Shown: in pieces, positions 17,425-26,076 of the stretch
How the letters are laid out: every line of letters begins with the position of its first letter
How positions within the stretch are numbered: the stretch's first letter is position 1
Origin: Bradyrhizobium septentrionale
Lineage (GTDB): Bacteria; Pseudomonadota; Alphaproteobacteria; Rhizobiales; Xanthobacteraceae
Direction: 5' to 3'
Length of the DNA: 64,000 nucleotides
Assembly (NCBI RefSeq): GCF_011516645.4
Contig: NZ_CP088285.1
Coordinates: forward strand, 9,566,501-9,630,500
Program-made: the position numbers and the translations under genes
The notes under the pieces: generated by a model
The model's input: only the letters and a program-made list of their open reading frames with translations
The model's database searches: none
What the model was told of the DNA's origin: nothing

Positions 17425-17451
17425 TAGTCCTCCCATGACTTTCGAAGGGCC

Positions 17452-18168
17452 CTAGAGCGCCAGATAGCGCTGCCGGATGTTGTCGTTGGCCTTCAGCTCT
17501 TCGATGGAGGATGTGTAGACGATCCGTCCCTTGTCGATAACCGTCGCGTGGCTCGCAAGGCCAAGGCAAAAATGCATGTTCTGCTCGGCGATCAACACTG
17601 TGGCACCGGTGCCGCGGAGCTGCCTCAGCAGCTCGCCGATGCGCTGCACGATGATCGGCGCCAGCCCCTCGCTCGGCTCATCCAGTAGCAGCAGCACCGG
17701 ATTGCCCATCAGCGTGCGGGCGATCGCCAGCATCTGCTGCTCACCGCCGGAGAGCCTTCCGGCGATCCGGTGCCGCAGCGGCTCCAGCAGCGGGAACACG
17801 TCATAGACGCGACGGATCGACCACTCATCCTCGCCATCAGGCCCCTTCTTCTGGCCGATGACGAGATTGTCCTCGACGGAATGCTCGGGAAAAATCTGGC
17901 GGTCCTCGGGCACGAAGCCGAGCCCGGCCCGCGCGATGTGATGCGGCCTCATCCCGGACACCACGCGGCCGCGCAAGGTCACCTTGCCGCGGCGCGCCGG
18001 CGCCAGCCCCATGATCGCCTTCATGGTGGTCGACTTGCCGGCACCGTTGCGGCCGAGCAGCGCCATGGTCTCGCCCTGCCGCACCGAAAGGCCGACACCG
18101 AACAGGATCTGGCTGGTGCCGTAGTAGACGTCGAGGTCCTCGACCTGCACCACGGGCTGCGCGCTCAT
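17452..18168 (-). CDS. livF: Branched-chain amino acid-type ABC transporter ATPase (LivF)
   Basis: 238 residues. Walker A LLGRNGAGKST, signature LSGGEQQMLAIAR, Walker B VLLLLDEPSEGLAP and the switch His in LIAEQNMHF are all present. The LivF subgroup is indicated by the short length and the EPSEGLAPIIV and AEQN motifs. Start overlaps the stop of livG by four bases. It energises uptake through LivH/LivM; location next to acyl-CoA genes suggests the substrate is a carboxylic acid or aromatic compound rather than an amino acid. Confidence 0.93.
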   Translation of the reverse strand: MSAQPVVQVEDLDVYYGTSQILFGVGLSVRQGETMALLGRNGAGKSTTMKAIMGLAPARRGKVTLRGRVVSGMRPHHIARAGLGFVPEDRQIFPEHSVEDNLVIGQKKGPDGEDEWSIRRVYDVFPLLEPLRHRIAGRLSGGEQQMLAIARTLMGNPVLLLLDEPSEGLAPIIVQRIGELLRQLRGTGATVLIAEQNMHFCLGLASHATVIDKGRIVYTSSIEELKANDNIRQRYLAL

Positions 18169-18923
18169 GCCACCGCTCCCGCGTGGTCGTCGCTGCCGAG
18201 ATAGGCTTCGATCACGGCATCGTTTCGCCGGATCGCGTCCGGCGTCCCGGTCGCAAGGATCCGGCCGTAGCACAGCACGACGATCTGCGGCGCGATCTTG
18301 AACACGATATCCATGTCGTGCTCGATGAATACGACGGTGATCTTCTGCTTTTCCCAAAGCTCGCGCACCTTGTCGATCATGCGCCAGCGCTCCTCGGTGC
18401 CCATGCCCGCGGTCGGCTCGTCCAGCAGCAGCACCTTGGGTTCGAGCACCAGCGCGAGCGCGATATCGAGCAGCTTCTGGTCGCCATGCGACAGCGTCGC
18501 CGCGGTCCTGTTGCGCTTGCTGGCGAGGCCGAGCAGCTCCATCGCGTGCTCGGCGCGGTCGCGCGTCTCGGCCAGTGGAAAACGGCGATGCATCACGCCG
18601 GCGCGGCGCTGGTCGGCGCAGACCGCTGCCAGCATCGTCTCCTCGACCGTCAGCGACGGGAAGATGCTCGCGACCTGGAAGGCGCGGCCGATGCCGTGAC
18701 GGACGATCTCGGGCGGCGTCTTGCCCGCCATGTCGACGCCGTTGAGCAGGATTTGGCCTGCGTCCGGCCGCAGCGCGCCCGTGATCAGATTGAAGAAGGT
18801 GCTCTTGCCGGCGCCGTTGGGACCGATCACGGCGGTGAGCGAACCATCGGCAAAGTCGAGCGAGACATTGTCGGTCGCCTTGACCCCGCCAAAGGATTTC
18901 GAGAGGGCGCGAATCTCCAGCAT
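18165..18923 (-). CDS. livG: Branched-chain amino acid-type ABC transporter ATPase (LivG)
   Basis: 252 residues starting MLEIRALSKSFGGVKATDNVSL. Walker A VIGPNGAGKST, a LivG-like Q-loop region (GIGRAFQVASIFPSLTVEE), a signature motif that is slightly degenerate (LSHGDQKLLDIAL) and Walker B VLLLDEPTAGMG. The degenerate signature is usual for LivG proteins. Two bases separate it from the SDR gene upstream and it overlaps livF downstream by four bases. Confidence 0.93.
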   Translation of the reverse strand: MLEIRALSKSFGGVKATDNVSLDFADGSLTAVIGPNGAGKSTFFNLITGALRPDAGQILLNGVDMAGKTPPEIVRHGIGRAFQVASIFPSLTVEETMLAAVCADQRRAGVMHRRFPLAETRDRAEHAMELLGLASKRNRTAATLSHGDQKLLDIALALVLEPKVLLLDEPTAGMGTEERWRMIDKVRELWEKQKITVVFIEHDMDIVFKIAPQIVVLCYGRILATGTPDAIRRNDAVIEAYLGSDDHAGAVA

Positions 18924-18925
18924 GG

Positions 18926-19705
18926 CTAACCGCTCGCCTCCCGCAGGCCGCCATAGCTGTTCCACGACGTGGCGACGAGCCATCCGCAATCGACCGGCAC
19001 ATTGGCGCCGGTCATCGCGGAGGCCGCATCGGACGCCAGGAACGCGACCACGCGGCCGATCTCCGAGGGATCGACGAGACGGCGAAGCGCTGCGTTGGCA
19101 GCCAGCGCGGAGACATCCCGCTCGCCGCGATCGATGGCATTCTTCAACGCCGGCGTCAGCGTGTAGCCGGGCGACACGGCGTTGACGCGGATTCCGGACG
19201 GTCCCCACTCCGCCGCCAGGCACTCAGTGATGGCGATCACCGCGGCCTTGGCAGGCGCATAGGCGTGTAGCGGCATCGAGCGCATGCCGGCAATCGAGGC
19301 GATGTTGACGATGCTGCCGCGCTTGCGCGCGATCATCTGCCGCGCAAAGGCGACGCAGGCGACATAGGTGCCGCGCTGGTCGACCCGCACCACGTCGTCC
19401 CAGGAGGACATCGGCAGATCTTGCGGCCGGACCGGCACCTGGATGATGCCGGCGCTGTTGACGAGCACATCGACGGGGCCGCAGTCCCGCTCGATCGCCC
19501 CGGCGCAGGCCTCAACGCTGCGCTCGTCTGCGACATCGGCGGCAAACGCCTTGCCGCCGACTTCCGCTGCAACCGTCTGCGCCTTGACGAGGTCGCGGTC
19601 GACGACCGCTACGAGATCGCCCGCCGCCGCCAGCTCGCGGACGCAGGCCGCGCCGATGCCGCTGGCGCCGCCGGTGACGACGCTGATCCGTCCTTTGGCA
19701 CTCAT
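18926..19705 (-). CDS. SDR family oxidoreductase
   Basis: 259 residues starting MSAKGRISVVTGGASGIGAA. The NAD(P)-binding TGGASGIG, the NSAG motif and the active-site tetrad with Ser in NIASIAG and the YAPAK motif (Tyr, Lys) are intact. An acidic residue after the second strand (VVDRD) favours NAD. The gene is embedded between livM and livG and overlaps livM by four bases, an unusual position that ties the dehydrogenase to the transported compound. Its closest neighbour in kind is the SDR at 25294-26067, which shares the final TSWNSYGGL / TTWAAYGGL pattern. Confidence 0.92.
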   Translation of the reverse strand: MSAKGRISVVTGGASGIGAACVRELAAAGDLVAVVDRDLVKAQTVAAEVGGKAFAADVADERSVEACAGAIERDCGPVDVLVNSAGIIQVPVRPQDLPMSSWDDVVRVDQRGTYVACVAFARQMIARKRGSIVNIASIAGMRSMPLHAYAPAKAAVIAITECLAAEWGPSGIRVNAVSPGYTLTPALKNAIDRGERDVSALAANAALRRLVDPSEIGRVVAFLASDAASAMTGANVPVDCGWLVATSWNSYGGLREASG

Positions 19706-20730
19706 GGCGCGCGCTCCCCGGCAGCTCCGCGACGCTGCGCGAACCATTCGACGACAAAGTCCATCAGGCCCTTTCGCAGGCCGATCGCAAAGAACAGGAT
19801 CACGATGCCGAGCACGATGCCGTGATACTCGGTCAGGCGGGTGACGGTATCATTCAGGATCAGGAACAGCATGGCGCCGACCATTGGCCCGAGGAACGTT
19901 GTCACGCCGCCGAGCATGTTGATGAAGATGCCCTCGCCGGAAATCGTCCAATAGGCGAATTCCGGATAGGCGCCGGAGACGAACAGCGCCATGATCATGC
20001 CACCGGTCGCGGCGAACAGCGCCGCCAGCACGAAGATTGTCAGCTTGGCGCGCCAGACGTCGATTCCGATGAAGCTCGCCCGCGTGGCGTTGTCGCGGAT
20101 CATGCGCAGCGTGTAGCCGAACGGCGACTGTGCGATCTGTCGCATCAACAGCAGCCCGATCACCAGCAGCGCGCAGCTCGCGATGTAGAGATGCAGATGG
20201 TTCGAGAGGTCGATGCCGAGGAACGGCGGCCGTGGAATGCCGCCGCGCAGGCCCTGGTCGCCGCCGGTCAGCGACTGCCACGACAGGATGGTCGAGTGGA
20301 TCAGCATCTGGAACGCCAGGGTGACGAAGGCGAAGTAGATCTCTTTCAGCCGCACGCAGATCGCTCCGATGACGACGGCGACGACCAGCGTCATCGCCAA
20401 CGTGCCGACGAAGGCCACCGGGATCGGCACGCCGGTCTTCTGCATCATGAGGCCGAAACCATAGGCGCCGAGGCCGAAGAACATGCCATGCCCGAACGAG
20501 ATCAGCCCGGTGTAGCCGACCAGAAGGTTGAGCGACGTCGCGAAAAGCCCGTAGGCCGCGCAGCGGATCACGAAGTCGAGCAGCTGCTTGCTGCCAAACA
20601 GCATCGGCAGCAGCGCGAGCACGGCAAACGCCGCGAACGCGATCAGCACATCGCGATAGCGCTGCGGTCTGGCATCGATCCGGGGAACCTCGAGCGGCTG
20701 CGCGCTCTGCCCGGCCTGCAACTCGGTCAT
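19702..20730 (-). CDS. livM: Branched-chain amino acid-type ABC permease (LivM)
   Basis: 342 residues with about ten transmembrane helices and the LivM signature region (LNLLVGYTGLISFGHGMFFGLGAYGFG near residues 67-93), plus the cytoplasmic EAA-like loop (TLRMIRDNATRASFIGIDVWRAKLTIFVL). The charged tail is followed by the overlapping SDR start. Together with LivH it forms the membrane channel. The start overlaps the end of livH by four bases. Confidence 0.93.
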   Translation of the reverse strand: MTELQAGQSAQPLEVPRIDARPQRYRDVLIAFAAFAVLALLPMLFGSKQLLDFVIRCAAYGLFATSLNLLVGYTGLISFGHGMFFGLGAYGFGLMMQKTGVPIPVAFVGTLAMTLVVAVVIGAICVRLKEIYFAFVTLAFQMLIHSTILSWQSLTGGDQGLRGGIPRPPFLGIDLSNHLHLYIASCALLVIGLLLMRQIAQSPFGYTLRMIRDNATRASFIGIDVWRAKLTIFVLAALFAATGGMIMALFVSGAYPEFAYWTISGEGIFINMLGGVTTFLGPMVGAMLFLILNDTVTRLTEYHGIVLGIVILFFAIGLRKGLMDFVVEWFAQRRGAAGERAP

Positions 20731-21629
20731 GCGACCTCCTTGCCGAACAGCCCGGTCGGGCGCGACACCAGCACGATCACCATGAAGAGATACATCAGCC
20801 CCTCGGTGAACAGCGGGAAGCCGAGCGATCCGAACGAGCGGATCAGGCCGATCAGGAGCGCGCCGATCAGCGCACCCAGGATCGAGCCCATGCCGCCGAT
20901 CACGGTGACGATGAAGGACTCGATCAGTACCGAGAACCCCATGCCCGGCGTCAGCGAGCGCACCGGCGCGGCTAGCGCTCCTGCCAGCCCCGCCAACATG
21001 CCGCCGAGCGCAAACACGCCACCATAGATCAGCCCGGTGTTGATGCCGAGCGCCGACACCATTCCGGGATTATGCGCAGCCGCACGGATCACCTTGCCGA
21101 TCCTGGAGCGCGCCAGCGCCAGCCCGAGAACCACGGCCGCAGCGAGCGCCACGCCGATCAGCAGCAGGTAATATGGCGGCACCACGCCGCCGGCGATGAA
21201 CAGCGGCGGCACCTGGAATGCGGCCGGCATGCCCATGGACCTGAATTCGGGCCCCCAGATCATGCGGACGACGTCGTCGAAGATCAGCACGAAGGCATAG
21301 CAGACCAGAAGCTGCATCAGCACGTCGCGGCCGTAGACGCGGCTCATGAAGACGCGCTCGAAGATCAGGCCGAGGATCGCGGTGCCGACGGCGCCGCTCA
21401 GTATCGCCAGCGCAAAGCTGCCGGTGAACTGATAGGCCGTCATCGCGAAATAGGCGCCGAACATATAGAAGGCGCCGTGGCTGAAATTGACCACCTTGAG
21501 GACGCCGAAGATCAGCGTCAGCCCGACGGCAACGAGAAACAGCAGCATGCCGATGATCAGGCCGCTGGTGGTCTGCGTCACCAGGCATGCAGGACTGGCG
21601 AGGCAACTGGCGAGCGCGTCGAGGTCCAC
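20727..21629 (-). CDS. livH: Branched-chain amino acid-type ABC permease (LivH)
   Basis: 300 residues, about eight transmembrane helices. LivH-type features: GLTLIFGVLKVVNFSHGAFYMFGAY near residue 38, and the C-terminal EAA-loop region (IRAAAHNPGMVSALGINTGLIYGGVFALGGMLAGLAG). Located 98 bases downstream of the binding protein gene, so it belongs to the same leftward operon. Confidence 0.93.
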   Translation of the reverse strand: MDLDALASCLASPACLVTQTTSGLIIGMLLFLVAVGLTLIFGVLKVVNFSHGAFYMFGAYFAMTAYQFTGSFALAILSGAVGTAILGLIFERVFMSRVYGRDVLMQLLVCYAFVLIFDDVVRMIWGPEFRSMGMPAAFQVPPLFIAGGVVPPYYLLLIGVALAAAVVLGLALARSRIGKVIRAAAHNPGMVSALGINTGLIYGGVFALGGMLAGLAGALAAPVRSLTPGMGFSVLIESFIVTVIGGMGSILGALIGALLIGLIRSFGSLGFPLFTEGLMYLFMVIVLVSRPTGLFGKEVA

Positions 21630-21727
21630 GGGAAATCATCCATTACGGCGAGCCGCAGGGCCGGCGCGCGACAAACTTCAGATGAAAGGCGGAGACAGCA
21701 CGCTGCTGCCTCCGCCCCGCATGCGGA

Positions 21728-22987
21728 TCAGGTGTAGCCCTTGCTCTTCTTCCACTCGGCTTCGAGCTCGAAGATGGTCTTCCAGTCGCCGGCCTTCACG
21801 TCGGGCACGTAGGGCTCCTGCGGGATCGTGGTGCCCCAGCCGATCGCGTAGCCGACCAGCGTGTGATCGTCGGCCCGCATGGTGACGGTGCCGTCGGCGC
21901 CGAACGGGCACTTGATGGTGAGCCCGGTGAGGGCCTCCGCGACCTTCTTGCCGTCCGTCGAGTTCGCCTTCTTGACGGCCTCGTTGAGGAACATCACCGC
22001 CGTTGCGTTCTGCCAGGACCAGTTGGTCGGATATTCGTTGTACTTCGCCTTGTAGGCGTCGCCCCAGGCGGCATTCTCCGGGGTCGGCGGGAACGTCTTG
22101 ATGTAGCGGTCGCCGGAGTGGATGCCCTTGGGCAGGTTCTTCACCACCGTGAGCGCGGTGTAGTCGGCCATGTTGACCGCGAACACCTCCATCTGGGTGA
22201 ACATCGCATAGATGTTGGCCTGGTCGATGTAGGAGGTGAGATCGCCGCCCCACAGGCAGGAATACAGCGCCTGCGGCTTGGCCTGCAGGATCTTGGTCAC
22301 CACCTCGGTGTAGTCGGGCTGGAACAGCTTCGGCCAGGACTCGCTGATGATCTCGACATCGGGCGCGAACTTCTTCAGATACAGCACGAATTCGCCCGTG
22401 GTGTCGCGGCCATAGGCATAATCGGGCGAACAGGTCGCCCATTTCTTCAGGCCCTTGGCCTTGGCGATCCCTGCGGCGTAGCCGGCGCCGACGATCGAGT
22501 CATGAATGCCCTGCCGTACGCAGCGGAAGGCGTTCGGGATGTGTTGCTTGGGATCGGCGGTCAGCGACGACGCCTCCGAGCAGGTGTGGATGCAGAGCAC
22601 GCCGAGATCGCGCGCCACCTCGTGAACCGCGAACGATCCCGACGACGCCTCGCCGTCGAGCAGCATCTCGCAGCCGTCGGTGTTGACGAGCTCGCGCGCG
22701 ATGCGGGCGGCTTCCTGCGGCTGTCCCTTGGAATCGCGGATCACCATCTCGATCTGCCGCCCGGCGAGCCCGCCGGCGGCATTGACCTTCTCGACCTCCA
22801 GCATCACCGCATTGCGCGAGGAGGTTCCGAGCTGCGCGACGCGGCCCGAGAGAATGGTCGGCATGCCGATCTTGATCGTCTTGGCCTGGGCGCGCGCCAC
22901 CCACGGTGCGGCAAGGCTCGCCGCGCCGGCACCCATCAACGCAAGCGTCGAGCGCCGGGTGATGCCCGGTTTCCGGGTCCTCTTCAT
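21728..22987 (-). CDS. Liv-type ABC transporter substrate-binding protein
   Basis: 419 residues from the ATG at 22987, preceded by a GGGAGGGG ribosome site. The N terminus carries a twin-arginine-like signal (TRRSTLALMGAGAASLAAPWVARAQA). The mature part is a type I periplasmic binding protein (KIGMPTILSGRVAQLGTSSRNAVMLEVEKVNAAGGLAGRQIE), as in LivJ and the amide or aromatic-acid binding proteins. It is the first gene of the ten-gene leftward operon. The ligand is unknown; genes downstream imply a carboxylic acid or ketone-derived acid. Confidence 0.92.
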   Translation of the reverse strand: MKRTRKPGITRRSTLALMGAGAASLAAPWVARAQAKTIKIGMPTILSGRVAQLGTSSRNAVMLEVEKVNAAGGLAGRQIEMVIRDSKGQPQEAARIARELVNTDGCEMLLDGEASSGSFAVHEVARDLGVLCIHTCSEASSLTADPKQHIPNAFRCVRQGIHDSIVGAGYAAGIAKAKGLKKWATCSPDYAYGRDTTGEFVLYLKKFAPDVEIISESWPKLFQPDYTEVVTKILQAKPQALYSCLWGGDLTSYIDQANIYAMFTQMEVFAVNMADYTALTVVKNLPKGIHSGDRYIKTFPPTPENAAWGDAYKAKYNEYPTNWSWQNATAVMFLNEAVKKANSTDGKKVAEALTGLTIKCPFGADGTVTMRADDHTLVGYAIGWGTTIPQEPYVPDVKAGDWKTIFELEAEWKKSKGYT

Positions 22988-23092
22988 ATTCCCCTCCCTG
23001 TCGGGTGTTGGCGTTCCCAAAATCCCTGTCGGAGATCGTTCCGTCTCCGTGACCGCAATGTTTTCAGAGCAGGGGGGGTGACGTCAAGCCAA

Positions 23093-23119
23093 AGATGAAT
23101 TACGACTCATAATTCATCT
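23093..23119. promoter_or_regulatory. Perfect 10-bp inverted repeat, candidate TetR operator
   Basis: AGATGAATTA and TAATTCATCT form perfect inverted arms around a 7-base spacer, in the 172-base gap between the leftward transport operon and the rightward acyl-CoA synthetase operon. It is AT-rich against a GC-rich background. A TetR gene lies in the rightward operon, so it is the probable regulator binding here and controlling both directions. Confidence 0.65.
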
Positions 23120-23159
23120 AGGGAGAAACGGCGCCGGAAATCGGCCCGACAGGCGGCAA

Positions 23160-24656
23160 ATGATCAATCTTTCCAGCTTCATCGCATTTCACGCCAAGCG
23201 GACTCCGGACCGCTGTGCGCTGAAATATCGCGGCGAAGATGTCTCCTATGCCGACTTTGATCTACGCATCCGCCAGGTCGGCGGCTGGCTCGCGGCCCGC
23301 GGGATCGCGCCCGGCGATGTCGTCGCGGTGCTGATGAAGAACAGCTCGGCTTTTCTCGAGCTGGTGTTCGCGACCAGCCATATCGGCGCGGTGTTCCTGC
23401 CGATCAATTATCGCCTGTCGGCCGATGAGGTCGGCTACATCGTCGGCAATTCCGGCGCGCGCCTGCTCGTCGCCGACGAGGAATTTGCCGCGATCGCAGC
23501 CGGCGATGCACCCATCGTGCTGCTCGATGAAGGCGCGCAGTCCAGCATCACCAATCTCGCGCCCGACACCGCGCCGGCGCCGATCCATGTACGCCAGCCA
23601 CGCGACCTGATGCGGCTGATGTACACCTCGGGGACGACCGACCGCCCCAAGGGGGTGATGCTCACCTACGAGAACATCTACTGGAAATCCGCCGACCAGA
23701 CGCTGGTGCTCGGGCTCAACGCCGACACGCGGCTGCTCGTCGTCGGCCCGCTCTATCATGTCGGCGGGCTCGACCTGCCCGGCATCTCGGTGCTTTGGCA
23801 CGGCGGCATGCTGTGCATTCACCGCATCTTCGAACCGGAGCCGGCGCTGGCCGCGATCGAGCGGGAGAAGCTGAACGCCGCGTGGTTCGCGCCGGTGATG
23901 ACCACGGCCCTCCTCACCTGCCCGAACCGCGACCGCTACGATGTCTCCAGCCTGCGATGGGCGATCGGCGGCGGCGAGAAGACGCCGGAGCTCCGCATCC
24001 GCGCCTTCTCGGATTATTTTGGGAATGCGCGCTACATCGATGCCTACGGCCTGACCGAAAGCTGCGGCGGCGACACCTTCATGGAGGCAGGCCGCGAGAT
24101 CGAGAAGATCGGCTCGACCGGCCGCGCCATCGCCCATGTCGAGATCGAGATCCGCGATGATGCCGGCCAGCGCCTGCCCGCCGGCCAGAACGGCGAGATC
24201 TGCCTGCGCGGTCCGAAGGTCACGCAAGGCTACTGGAAGGACCCGGAGAAGACCGCATCCGCGTTCTTCGGCGACTGGTTTCGCACAGGCGACGTCGGCT
24301 ATCTCGACGAGGACGGCTTCCTCTATCTGACCGACCGCAAGAAGGACATGATCATCTCCGGCGGCGAGAACATCGCCTCCTCCGAGGTCGAGCGCGTCAT
24401 CTACGAAATGCCTGAGGTGCGCGAGGTCGCGGTGATCGGCCTGCCGGACGGGCGCTGGGGCGAAAAACCGGTCGCCATCGTGGTGCTGGCCGATAACGCA
24501 AAGCTCGACCTGCCCGATCTCACCGATTTCTGCCGTCCGCGGCTCGCCGGCTTCAAGGTGCCGCGGCAGTTGATCATCCGCGACAGCCTGCCGCGCAATC
24601 CATCCGGCAAGGTGCTCAAACGCGTGCTCCGCGCCGAACTCGAGGCCATCGCATGA
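23160..24656 (+). CDS. Acyl-CoA synthetase (AMP-binding family)
   Basis: 498 residues. The P-loop-like motif YTSGTTDRPKGVMLTYEN near residue 155, the YGLTES motif, the adenylate-binding WFRTGDVGYLDEDGFLYLTDRKKD block and the terminal catalytic lysine in NPSGKVLKRVLR are all present. It activates a carboxylic acid as its CoA thioester. It is the first gene of a four-gene rightward operon, and its stop overlaps the TetR start by four bases. Confidence 0.93.
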   Translation: MINLSSFIAFHAKRTPDRCALKYRGEDVSYADFDLRIRQVGGWLAARGIAPGDVVAVLMKNSSAFLELVFATSHIGAVFLPINYRLSADEVGYIVGNSGARLLVADEEFAAIAAGDAPIVLLDEGAQSSITNLAPDTAPAPIHVRQPRDLMRLMYTSGTTDRPKGVMLTYENIYWKSADQTLVLGLNADTRLLVVGPLYHVGGLDLPGISVLWHGGMLCIHRIFEPEPALAAIEREKLNAAWFAPVMTTALLTCPNRDRYDVSSLRWAIGGGEKTPELRIRAFSDYFGNARYIDAYGLTESCGGDTFMEAGREIEKIGSTGRAIAHVEIEIRDDAGQRLPAGQNGEICLRGPKVTQGYWKDPEKTASAFFGDWFRTGDVGYLDEDGFLYLTDRKKDMIISGGENIASSEVERVIYEMPEVREVAVIGLPDGRWGEKPVAIVVLADNAKLDLPDLTDFCRPRLAGFKVPRQLIIRDSLPRNPSGKVLKRVLRAELEAIA

Positions 24657-25297
24657 CACAAGCGACTTCCGCCAAGGTGACCAAGCTCAACCGGGTCGAG
24701 CGTAACGCCTGGACCAAGCAGAAGATCTTTGATGCCGCGACCAAGATCGTCGGCAAATACGGCTATGCCGAAGCCTCCGTCGCCCGCATCACCGAGGCTG
24801 CCGGCGTCGCGCAGGGCACTTTCTACAACCATTTCGAGAACCGCCAGGAATTGCTCGACCAGCTATTGCCGAAGATCGGCCTCGACATGGTCCGTTTCAT
24901 CCATGCGCGCACCGGCACCGCCAGCGAGGCCCGTCAGGAGATCGAACGCTTCAGCGCCTTCTTCGATTTCATCCGCGAGGTACCGGAATTCCTGCGCATC
25001 CTCAACGAGGCCGAGTTCTTCGCACCGATCGGCTACCAGAAGCATTTCGACAACATCTCGAGCGCCTATGTGCGGATCCTGCAGCGCGCGCGCGCCGCGG
25101 GAGCTACCAACACATTCAGCGACGAGGAATTCGAGGCGATCGTCCAGGTGCTGATGGGCGCCCGCGGCTATCTCAGCCGCCGCTATTCCTACTCCGAGCA
25201 AGGCGTCACCGCCGTCCCCGATTACGTCATCACTGCCTACCAGAAGCTGGTTACGCGCGGCCTGTTCACCACGAGCGACAAGGGAAGAAAGTCATGA
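24653..25297 (+). CDS. TetR/AcrR family transcriptional regulator
   Basis: 214 residues. The N-terminal helix-turn-helix is standard: IFDAATKIVGKYGYAEASVARITEAAGVAQGTFYNHFENRQELLDQLL at residues 24-71. The remainder is a helical ligand-binding domain. It is embedded between a CoA ligase and an SDR with four-base overlaps at both ends, so it is likely the local repressor responding to a pathway CoA ester. The inverted repeat at 23093-23119 is its likely target. Confidence 0.93.
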   Translation: MTQATSAKVTKLNRVERNAWTKQKIFDAATKIVGKYGYAEASVARITEAAGVAQGTFYNHFENRQELLDQLLPKIGLDMVRFIHARTGTASEARQEIERFSAFFDFIREVPEFLRILNEAEFFAPIGYQKHFDNISSAYVRILQRARAAGATNTFSDEEFEAIVQVLMGARGYLSRRYSYSEQGVTAVPDYVITAYQKLVTRGLFTTSDKGRKS

Positions 25298-26067
25298 GCG
25301 CCGACGGCACCATCCTCGTCACCGGCGGCAGCCGCGGCATCGGCGCGGCGACCGCAACGCTGCTTACCGATCATGGCCACCGCGTCGTCATCGTCGATAT
25401 CGCGCCCGAGCCGCTGGTTGGAACCGACGCCATCCTTTGGCCGGTGCCGTTCGACGTCGCGAGCGAAGCCGCCGTGGTCACGGGCATTGCCGATATCGAG
25501 AAGGCGCACGGCCCGATCTCCGGCCTCGTCAACGCGGCCGGCGTGTTCGGCAAGATGCACACGATCGAGCGGGTGCGGATGGAGCAATGGGACCGCGAGG
25601 TGAACATCGACCTGCGCGGCACCTTCCTGGTCGCGCGCAGCGTCGGCCTTGGAATGGCGAAGCGGCGGCATGGCGCGATCGTCAATGTCGCCTCGGTGGC
25701 CGGCATGACGTCGGGTCCGATCCACGCCTACACCGCGGCGAAGGCCGGCGTCATCCAGATCACGCAGACGCTCGCCGCCGAATGGGGCCGTTCCGGCGTG
25801 CGCGTCAACGCGGTGTCGCCCGGCTTCACCCGCACAGCGGCGCTCGAGGCCGGCATCGCGTCGGGCGCCCTGAACAGGGAGTTGCTGGCGCGCCCGACCG
25901 CGATGAACCGGCTGGTCGAGCCGATGGAGGTCGCGCAGGCGATCGCCTGGCTGCTCTCGCCGCAAAGCAGCGGCATCACCGGCATCAACCTCCCGGTCGA
26001 TGCTGGCTACATCGTGGGCACCACCTGGGCCGCCTATGGCGGTCTGCCGGACGCGCCGGCCAGCTGA
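25294..26067 (+). CDS. SDR family oxidoreductase
   Basis: 257 residues. Coenzyme motif TGGSRGIGAA, NAAG motif (VNAAGVFG), catalytic Ser in NVASVAG, and YTAAK (Tyr, Lys). The C-terminal pattern INLPVDAGYIVGTTWAAYGGL closely parallels the SDR in the leftward operon, implying the two are paralogs acting on related intermediates. Overlaps the TetR gene by four bases and is nine bases ahead of the monooxygenase. Confidence 0.92.
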   Translation: MSADGTILVTGGSRGIGAATATLLTDHGHRVVIVDIAPEPLVGTDAILWPVPFDVASEAAVVTGIADIEKAHGPISGLVNAAGVFGKMHTIERVRMEQWDREVNIDLRGTFLVARSVGLGMAKRRHGAIVNVASVAGMTSGPIHAYTAAKAGVIQITQTLAAEWGRSGVRVNAVSPGFTRTAALEAGIASGALNRELLARPTAMNRLVEPMEVAQAIAWLLSPQSSGITGINLPVDAGYIVGTTWAAYGGLPDAPAS

Positions 26068-26076
26068 GGACAACGC

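Noticed and set aside
16339..17427. A 362-residue plus-strand frame opposite the second CaiB/BaiF gene
   Set aside because: Arg-rich shadow with no motif; the minus-strand gene is fully supported.
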